The notes below the pieces were generated by a model. That model saw only the letters and a program-made list of their open reading frames with translations. It was not told the origin of the DNA and did not search any database. A stretch of DNA of 13,049 bases from positions 1 to 13,049 of the forward strand of contig CAZTQB010000012.1 of NCBI GenBank assembly GCA_964615775.1. The letters are read 5' to 3'. A program made the position numbers and the translations under genes. The DNA is from JALHOM01 sp964615775. Lineage in GTDB: Bacteria > Patescibacteriota > Saccharimonadia > Saccharimonadales > 2-12-FULL-41-12. Below, one piece after another: positions 8,290 to 13,049 of the stretch (position 1 is its first letter; each line of letters begins with the position of its first letter).

Positions 8290-11200
8290 TTATGTTTTTT
8301 CTTCCTGATATGTAGCACACCTTCTGTCTCATTGAGGTTATTATCTTTTTGATTTTTATTTGATAACTCGCTAGGCTGTTTTGGTTCATTACTATAATCA
8401 GATAAACTAGAGGTGTTAGAATAATTAGTCTGGTTATGATGATTTGTATTATTTTTGCCACTAACATCACTCGGTCGCCCTACACTGTGACCCGAGGGAC
8501 TGGACTGAATATTAGAATACTCAACGTTAGACTTAGGAGACAATTGGTGTTGATCCGGTTTCTGTTTCATGCGATAGCTAGTCAGAAAATCACTCTGTTG
8601 AGGTTGAGATATTAACGTGTTGCCACCAATTTGATTATAGCTATTAATAGTATTAGTGCTTTTAGAATGTTGCATACTAGCAGGTGTTGGCCCAGGGTTA
8701 GACTGGCTTGGAGTAGTATTAGTACTTGCAGGATTCGAGAAGCTACCACCACCAGACGACTGTTGCTGACGCTTGGACATCCATTGATCTAAAAACGAAG
8801 CATTGCTCGGCTTAGGGTTGGCGGAAGCTCGGTTTTGCGTTTCATTTAGTAATCCTGGTCCTGATTTTGTTTTAGTAGCAGCATTTACGTCACTAACACT
8901 CATTCTCTCAAAAATCTCTTTTTCTACCACCTGTCGAGGTCTACCAAACTTTACCGCAGACAGTTGTTTTAATGCATCGCCTAACTCTTTATTTGGACTA
9001 CCTAATGGTGGTGCAGTAGCCATACTGAACGGCTGCGTTGGCACTCCTCCAATAAGAGTGCGGATAATCGTATTAAAGTTTGGTACTCTAAGCAAATCAT
9101 CACCATCAAACAATGGTTGAAAATACCGACTCAGTGCCTCTATGTCATTCTGGCCAATCCTAAAACTAACTGTTGTACCGACATTACCAAATACAGCATC
9201 TCTTATTTCCTCTGTTAATTGAGTAGTAAATTGGTTAGCTACAATTAAGTTTAGACGGTATTTTCTAGCTTCCGACATAATAGTTGCAAACGAATCAGTT
9301 GAGAAGTTTTGAAACTCATCAACATATAAACAAAAGTCAACTCGCTCATCTTCGGGTATACTTGCCCGACTCATGGCAGCTGCCTGGAACTTCATTACAA
9401 ATATCATACCTAGCAGCTTCGAGTTAAGCTCGCCTGTACGTCCCTTACTTAAATTAACAATCAAAATCTTCTTATTATCCATTATGTCGCGCAAATTAAA
9501 TGAACTCTCTATCTGACCAATAATATTTCGCATCATAGAGTTACTCATAAATGCACCAAACTTACTTACAAACCAGCTAACTACTTCTCCACCATCGTTA
9601 GATCTCATAGAATTTGGAAATTCTTTCAGCCAAAAATCTAACACATTTTTATCTGTTACGTGTTCTAGCTTCTTGTTCAAAAACTCTTTGTCAACAAAGA
9701 GTTTTGGAATATCTATGAAAGAACCACCATTTGGGTCAGACATAATTGCCAATGCCGCATTCCGAAAAATATGATGATATCTAGGCCCAACAATACCTTG
9801 ATTATTAGGGTCATACAGCTTCTCCAGCATGTTAATCATTTCTTGGACTACAAAGTCTCGCTGATCTTCGTTTTCAGCCTCAAATACGTTCAAGCCAAGT
9901 GGATAGTCCGTATCTGATGGACAAAAGTAAATCACATCTTCAGTTCGTTCTTTTGGAACCATAGAGAGTAGCTTTTCAGCCGTATCACCGTGTGGATCAA
10001 TAAACGCAAAACCATTCCCCATTAGCATATCTTGTAGGGCCAAGTTCTCAAGGAAAGTCGACTTACCAGTTCCGGTTTGACCAACAACATACATATGACG
10101 TTGACGGTCGCCATGCTCCAATCTAATTGGCTTTTTTATGCCCCTAAAAAGGTTATAGCCAAGCAATAGCCCATGTTCAGGTACATTACGCGGCCCATCA
10201 ACCTGCTTAGAATCTTGACGTGTTAGTTGAGAGGTTGGTATATCCTCTTGTTGTGGAAAATGAAATAAAGTTGCTAACTCTACCGAATTAAGAATATTTT
10301 TGTTATGACTCTGAGGGAAAGTCCTAAGTATGAATGATGTAACAAATTGACTTATGTCTGACGCAGTATTCCACTTAAAACCATTTTTACCAGGTAAATC
10401 AAATAGTGAAAAGCTAGCTACTACATTGCTCAACATGTCCTGAGATCGTTGATAAACGTTCGATGAAGAGATAATTTTAATTGATGTTTCAAAGCCGGGA
10501 TGTTTAGTTTTTTCATCGATAGAATCCAAAATCTGTTGTTCATGTGACGACAATTTACTACCTGGAGGACTGTTACTGTCTTTATCAGATTGATCTTCCG
10601 GTGGTTTAACTAATGCACCAACTACTTGCCTAGCCCACCAGAAACTAAATCCAGCAGCACCACTACTTTCCTTTTCTCCCTTTCTTTTGCTAGTAGCTAT
10701 ACTGCTAGCCTGTTTAGACCAACCAGACTGAGCAGGACGTACCATTATCTGAATAGCCAGACCATCTTGCTTATCAAGTGCAGACATAGCATTCAACACT
10801 GACTGCATTGGGTCTCGTTTTATGTCATGATAGGTTGCAATAGGATAAGCGAACTTTTTCTTTAAAGTTAACTCACCTCCGACAGTTGCCGTAATACCGC
10901 CTGCTTTATTAAAAATATTATAGTCGGCAACTTCTTCTAATCGAGCAGAAGGATAAGCACTAACAACAGCCTGTTTAACAACCTCAATCAGGGTTACTGG
11001 CACACAAGCATAAAGATTCACGAACCCATGCTGACAAACAATCTCAAAACTCACATGCTTCTGACCATAAAAAGAACTCTTAAATCCACTCTGCAATGTA
11101 GATGAAATAATATTATAAATAAACTCTGCCTTTGAAATATTTTCGTCTGTTACATCCCTTATATCCCTTGAACCCACCTCAGTATCATCACTTGGCGGCG

Positions 11201-11348
11201 GCAAATGGATAAGCATCGTCACCATCTTAAGACCACGCTCATAATTCTTCTGGTTGCGAAGCGTTTTACGAGCTTGCAAAAAAACAATTGGACCAATAAT
11301 TAGTCCAACGAGCAAAAAAGCTCCAATTACCATCAGTAAAATACCCAC
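8286..11348 (-). CDS. membrane-anchored P-loop ATPase, type IV secretion (TraG/VirD4/VirB4-like)
   Basis: A 1020-residue protein. The N-terminus is a membrane anchor (about 2-24), followed by a roughly 380-residue region with the HVSFEIVCQHGFVNLYACV block (98-116) and a Lys/Ser/Pro-rich stretch near 215-270. The ATPase core has Walker A GQTGTGKS (423-430), the FIDPHGD motif (449-455), Walker B LYVDE (674-678) and the VANQFTTQL sensor segment (703-711). The core belongs to the FtsK/HerA superfamily of DNA- or protein-pumping hexamers used in conjugation and type IV secretion. The last 200 residues (about 820-1020) are Ser/Asn/Gln/Pro-rich and probably disordered, ending in a basic HIRKKKHN. 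GTG at 11348 directly follows the TAG of the upstream gene and has AGAGGA seven bases upstream; an in-frame ATG five codons later is the alternative. No other secretion gene (VirB6, VirB8-like, relaxase) is in the window, so the substrate (DNA or protein) cannot be told. Confidence 0.93.
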   Translation of the reverse strand: MGILLMVIGAFLLVGLIIGPIVFLQARKTLRNQKNYERGLKMVTMLIHLPPPSDDTEVGSRDIRDVTDENISKAEFIYNIISSTLQSGFKSSFYGQKHVSFEIVCQHGFVNLYACVPVTLIEVVKQAVVSAYPSARLEEVADYNIFNKAGGITATVGGELTLKKKFAYPIATYHDIKRDPMQSVLNAMSALDKQDGLAIQIMVRPAQSGWSKQASSIATSKRKGEKESSGAAGFSFWWARQVVGALVKPPEDQSDKDSNSPPGSKLSSHEQQILDSIDEKTKHPGFETSIKIISSSNVYQRSQDMLSNVVASFSLFDLPGKNGFKWNTASDISQFVTSFILRTFPQSHNKNILNSVELATLFHFPQQEDIPTSQLTRQDSKQVDGPRNVPEHGLLLGYNLFRGIKKPIRLEHGDRQRHMYVVGQTGTGKSTFLENLALQDMLMGNGFAFIDPHGDTAEKLLSMVPKERTEDVIYFCPSDTDYPLGLNVFEAENEDQRDFVVQEMINMLEKLYDPNNQGIVGPRYHHIFRNAALAIMSDPNGGSFIDIPKLFVDKEFLNKKLEHVTDKNVLDFWLKEFPNSMRSNDGGEVVSWFVSKFGAFMSNSMMRNIIGQIESSFNLRDIMDNKKILIVNLSKGRTGELNSKLLGMIFVMKFQAAAMSRASIPEDERVDFCLYVDEFQNFSTDSFATIMSEARKYRLNLIVANQFTTQLTEEIRDAVFGNVGTTVSFRIGQNDIEALSRYFQPLFDGDDLLRVPNFNTIIRTLIGGVPTQPFSMATAPPLGSPNKELGDALKQLSAVKFGRPRQVVEKEIFERMSVSDVNAATKTKSGPGLLNETQNRASANPKPSNASFLDQWMSKRQQQSSGGGSFSNPASTNTTPSQSNPGPTPASMQHSKSTNTINSYNQIGGNTLISQPQQSDFLTSYRMKQKPDQHQLSPKSNVEYSNIQSSPSGHSVGRPSDVSGKNNTNHHNQTNYSNTSSLSDYSNEPKQPSELSNKNQKDNNLNETEGVLHIRKKKHN

Positions 11349-11675
11349 CTACTTGTCCTCTGCTAGCCTTACTGTCTTCCCATAACGCTTTTGCATATAC
11401 TGAGCTTTGACTTTACTGATTTCTTTTTGCTGCGTATATGGGCTGTCTTGCGTAGAATTAACGATGTTTTGAACCAAATTTACCCATTCTTTCTCTATAA
11501 CATCTACATCACTAGCATTGAGTCCACCTGCACCATTAACTGGCGGCGAAGGCACTGAGGCTAACTGACTATCATAACCAGGTTCTATTGCACCCTGGTC
11601 AACTCTATTTTTCGTAGTATCACCGCTACTAACATCATCGGCTTCATTCAAAATATCTGGGATATCACTATTCAT
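11349..11675 (-). CDS. small acidic protein paired with the secretion-type ATPase
   Basis: A 108-residue soluble protein without signal peptide or membrane segment. Residues 1-55 are acidic and low in hydrophobics, probably disordered. Residues 58-105 (VDVIEKEWVNLVQNIVNSTQ..., KVKAQYMQKRYGKTVRL) look like a compact helical domain. I recall similar small proteins with an EKEW...KAQYMKKRY pattern beside such ATPases in other CPR genomes, but cannot check it. The start ATG has AGAGG ten bases upstream and an extended -10 promoter 30 bases upstream. Its TAG stop abuts the GTG of the ATPase gene with zero spacing, so translation is almost certainly coupled. An adaptor or regulator of the ATPase is a reasonable guess, not shown by sequence. 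Confidence 0.85.
   Translation of the reverse strand: MNSDIPDILNEADDVSSGDTTKNRVDQGAIEPGYDSQLASVPSPPVNGAGGLNASDVDVIEKEWVNLVQNIVNSTQDSPYTQQKEISKVKAQYMQKRYGKTVRLAEDK
11356..11361 (-). promoter_or_regulatory. ribosome binding site of the ATPase gene
   Basis: AGAGGA on the minus strand, inside the end of the small acidic gene and seven bases before the GTG at 11348. It supports the GTG start over the ATG five codons downstream. Confidence 0.6.
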
Positions 11676-11704
11676 AAGCTTTTTACCTCTGTCTATCTAA
11701 AGAC

Positions 11705-11710
11705 ATTATA
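11705..11710 (-). promoter_or_regulatory. extended -10 promoter of the small-protein/ATPase operon
   Basis: On the minus strand TGCTATAATG contains a perfect TATAAT preceded by TGn, the extended -10 arrangement that tolerates a poor -35. The best -35 at 17 bases is TGTAAG, weak. Predicted start is near 11698, giving a leader of just over 20 nt that includes the AGAGG ribosome site. It makes 11675-8286 an independent unit from the gene at 12071-11742. Confidence 0.7.
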
Positions 11711-11741
11711 GCAGACTCATATAAAGACTTACAGATGTTTT

Positions 11742-12071
11742 TTATATTTTACTGCTATAAAAATACGAAATTACAAGAATAAGTAAAACCAATACTGTAT
11801 CACTCCAGGATAGTCCGCCAGATGACTGAAAAAGCAAAAATAATGCCGATAGAGTCCCAAGCAAAAAAGCTACAACCTTCACGCGTCTAGACCTCAGTAA
11901 CTCTTTATCCCATAAGCCAGCAAGTATAATCACAAGTAAACTGATAGATAAAAAAATCAAAATAACCGGAAATACTAGAAGGCTTATAGAAAGGCTACTT
12001 GGGTTAGTTAGTGTTAAGAAAATAACAAGTGCTGAAAATGTGGCTAAAAAAGTTATCAAATATTTTTTCAT
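11742..12071 (-). CDS. hypothetical four-helix membrane protein
   Basis: A 109-residue, strongly hydrophobic protein that I do not recognise. Predicted membrane helices lie at about 4-22, 28-52, 65-81 and 88-106, with a charged cytoplasmic loop WDKELLRSRRVK (54-65) between helices 2 and 3. The even helix number and basic loop suggest both termini on the same side. There is no Shine-Dalgarno before the ATG at 12071. The only upstream signal is TATAAT at 12099-12094, which would give a leader of about 16 nt. It lies between the candidate small RNA and the ATPase operon, 66 bases from the latter, with no terminator after its stop. Its composition fits a real membrane protein, but a chance frame in AT-rich DNA is not excluded. 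Confidence 0.6.
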   Translation of the reverse strand: MKKYLITFLATFSALVIFLTLTNPSSLSISLLVFPVILIFLSISLLVIILAGLWDKELLRSRRVKVVAFLLGTLSALFLLFQSSGGLSWSDTVLVLLILVISYFYSSKI

Positions 12072-12093
12072 TATAGATATATATGCATCATTA

Positions 12094-12099
12094 ATTATA
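12094..12099 (-). promoter_or_regulatory. possible -10 element of the four-helix protein gene
   Basis: A perfect TATAAT on the minus strand 23 bases before the ATG at 12071, in AT-rich context. The -35 region at 17 bases spacing reads TGAAAT and is poor. It lies after the intrinsic terminator at 12129-12166, as expected if the gene is transcribed separately from the upstream RNA. Confidence 0.4.
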
Positions 12100-12128
12100 T
12101 TAAGTTATTCTAATGTATTTCACTAAAT

Positions 12129-12166
12129 AAAAATAATGTCGCCCAAATTTGAACGACATTATTTTT
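12129..12166 (-). terminator. intrinsic terminator (likely bidirectional)
   Basis: AAAAATAATGTCG (12129-12141) and CGACATTATTTTT (12154-12166) form a perfect 13-bp stem with a 12-base loop. On the minus strand the stem runs into TTATTTTTATTTAG, and on the plus strand into TTATTTTTACG, so it can terminate both ways. The only plausible transcript to end here is the minus-strand RNA starting near 12313, because no plus-strand gene precedes it closely. Confidence 0.8.
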
Positions 12167-12313
12167 ACGAAATATTTTTGGAGAGGATAATAAAACTGCT
12201 CTATTTTTTAAACTATTTAGCACTTATTATCCTAAGCTCCTGACTGACCGCTCACCATTGCTTTAGGCAACTTAGAGCGTTATTTTTGAAATGTTTTTGT
12301 TTTTAACATTTAT
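12129..12313 (-). ncRNA. candidate structured small RNA of unknown family
   Basis: A promoter (12348-12320) and an intrinsic terminator (12166-12129) on the minus strand bracket about 185 nt without a protein frame. The RNA folds by eye into four consecutive hairpins. H1: AAATGTT/AACATTT (12311-12289). H2: CGCTC/GAGCG (12279-12249) with an inner TTGC/GCAA stem, internal loops TAAG and TGGT, and apical loop CTAAA. H3: GGAG/CTCC plus GGATAATAA/TTATTATCC (12240-12180) with a CTTA bulge. H4 is the terminator. H2 and H3 are joined by an exact tandem GTCAGTCA (12248-12241). The CTTA bulge of H3 could pair with TAAG or the apical CTAA of H2. I see none of the signatures of SRP RNA, tmRNA, RNase P or a riboswitch class I know; 6S RNA has similar length but a single long rod. 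On the plus strand H2 is followed by TTATTTTTG, so a plus-strand RNA is a weaker alternative. Confidence 0.55.
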
Positions 12314-12319
12314 GATTTA

Positions 12320-12348
12320 ATACTACTACACAATTTATTTTTAGTCAA
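12320..12348 (-). promoter_or_regulatory. promoter of the candidate small RNA
   Basis: On the minus strand TTGACT (12348-12343, five of six consensus bases) and TAGTAT (12325-12320, four of six) are separated by exactly 17 bases. Predicted start is near 12313, just before the first hairpin. In such AT-rich DNA a TATAAT-like box alone would mean little, but the -35 and the exact spacing raise confidence. Confidence 0.6.
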
Positions 12349-13049
12349 TAGTTATTGTAGTTATTATATCTACATTAAGAAGTCATTCGTATATATTGCA
12401 AGTTGTTATAATTACAATATTAGTATTTTTTCACATATTTTGTTGTTATAAATACTGCTTAAAAATTCATCATAAGTTCTATAAATAGATTTTACTTGAT
12501 TTATAATATCTACGATCTACAACAAACTTAGTGAGCTAGTTTTAGCTTTTTTGCTGTTTAAAAAATTACTACTTTTTTGTATAAAAAAATTATATATTTT
12601 CATACTTATTTAGTATTTATTAATCATAATAAAGCTACTGTCAAATACAGTAGGTTGTAAAGATTTTTTAAAAATTGTGTTTTAAAAATTAAGGTTTTAA
12701 CTAACAATAGCTACATTTGGTTAGTATGAAAAAGATGCTATTTTACGTATTTTATTTTATAACCTTTTTTTAATATTTTGATATTTTTAACAAACTATGG
12801 GTCTGTGTTTTTGAATATTTTTATATATTCTAATTAAAAACTTTAAATAGCAAAAAATTCAAATTTCTGTTAAAAACAGATTTCTAAAACTTTCTACTAT
12901 ATGAGTCATCTGCAGGTTCTAATTTTTATGATTTTAGACTCAGTATAAAATTCCCTACTTTAATTTTTAATTACGAGCTTCAATGACAATAAGCTTTTGT
13001 TTTTAAATTATTTAATATGGATTTTATAAATTAGGCTTCTGCAGAATAC
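12349..13049. other. 700-bp AT-rich gene-free region with short inverted repeats
   Basis: No frame of gene length or coding character is seen on either strand, and the sequence is much richer in A/T than the genes. Visible structures are CTACTGT/ACAGTAG (12635-12653), ACTAAC/GTTAGT (12700-12725), TCTGTT/AACAGA (12866-12880), TGAGTC/GACTCA (12902-12942), an 11-bp direct repeat TTTTAAAAATT (12666-12676 and 12680-12690), and a palindrome TTCTGCAGAA (13037-13046). No tRNA, CRISPR repeat, DnaA-box cluster or transposon end is recognised. It may contain a further promoter or RNA, or be the upstream region of a gene beyond the right edge. Confidence 0.5.

Noticed and set aside
8803..9120. 105-residue plus-strand frame
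   Set aside because: Antisense shadow inside the ATPase gene; no start signal.
12129..12313. 6S RNA assignment for the candidate small RNA
   Set aside because: Length fits, but the sequence folds into separate consecutive hairpins rather than one long rod with a central bubble.
12534..12552. Plus-strand terminator AGCTA-GTTT-TAGCT plus T-tract
   Set aside because: Only a 5-bp stem with no upstream transcript on that strand; expected by chance in this composition.
12726..12773. 15-residue hydrophobic peptide MKKMLFYVFYFITFF
   Set aside because: No ribosome site; such short Phe/Tyr/Ile frames arise easily in AT-rich DNA.
12300..13049. Replication origin
   Set aside because: AT-rich and gene-free, but no cluster of TTATNCACA boxes (only weak matches such as TTTTTCACA) and no dnaA or dnaN nearby.

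Overview
The window comes from a member of Candidatus Saccharibacteria (TM7, Candidate Phyla Radiation). The main evidence is the 5' half of a 16S rRNA gene on the minus strand at the left edge. It contains the TM7-specific probe sites GAGAGGATGATCAGCCAG and ACTGGGCGTAAAGAGTTGC, and the lineage-typical GGTCATAC in place of GGTAATAC in the 530 loop. The proteins agree: mycobacterial/Gram-positive-style GyrB and GyrA, a secreted surface protein opening with a mature segment (NDIIQGG...) that I associate with Saccharibacteria, and a TraG/VirB4-like ATPase preceded by a small acidic protein. Genes read in the standard bacterial code and the sequence is AT-rich, extremely so at the right end.

Layout. 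(1) 1-964, minus: 16S rRNA (partial, cut by the window start), a leader of about 200 nt with two hairpins, and a strong promoter (TTGACA-17-TAAGAT) with an AT-rich UP-like stretch. (2) 1016-5534, minus: gyrB then gyrA, one base apart. They run straight into the rRNA promoter and I see no terminator between, so both gyrase subunits and the rRNA operon are co-directional. (3) 5771-8289, plus: a two-gene unit made of a large exported, probably wall- or membrane-anchored surface protein (signal peptide, DUF11-like modules, Thr-Pro linker, MPDTG-type C-terminal signal) and a coiled-coil protein with two membrane segments. (4) 8286-11675, minus, converging on unit 3 with a 4-base overlap: a small acidic protein and a membrane-anchored P-loop ATPase of the type IV secretion/conjugation class. 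(5) 11742-12071, minus: an unrecognised four-helix membrane protein. (6) 12072-13049: almost a kilobase without a credible protein gene. Its left part holds a convincing candidate small RNA on the minus strand, with a promoter, four consecutive hairpins and an intrinsic terminator. The rest is very AT-rich with scattered short inverted repeats.

How the parts may work together. Gyrase and rRNA form a housekeeping block in which supercoiling enzymes sit directly upstream of the most heavily transcribed operon. Units 3 and 4 form an envelope/secretion block. In an obligate epibiont, a surface adhesin-like protein next to a secretion-type ATPase suggests contact with, or transfer to, the host cell; this is inference from context. 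The most novel item is the structured RNA at about 12129-12313, which I cannot assign to 6S, SRP, tmRNA, RNase P or any riboswitch class I know.
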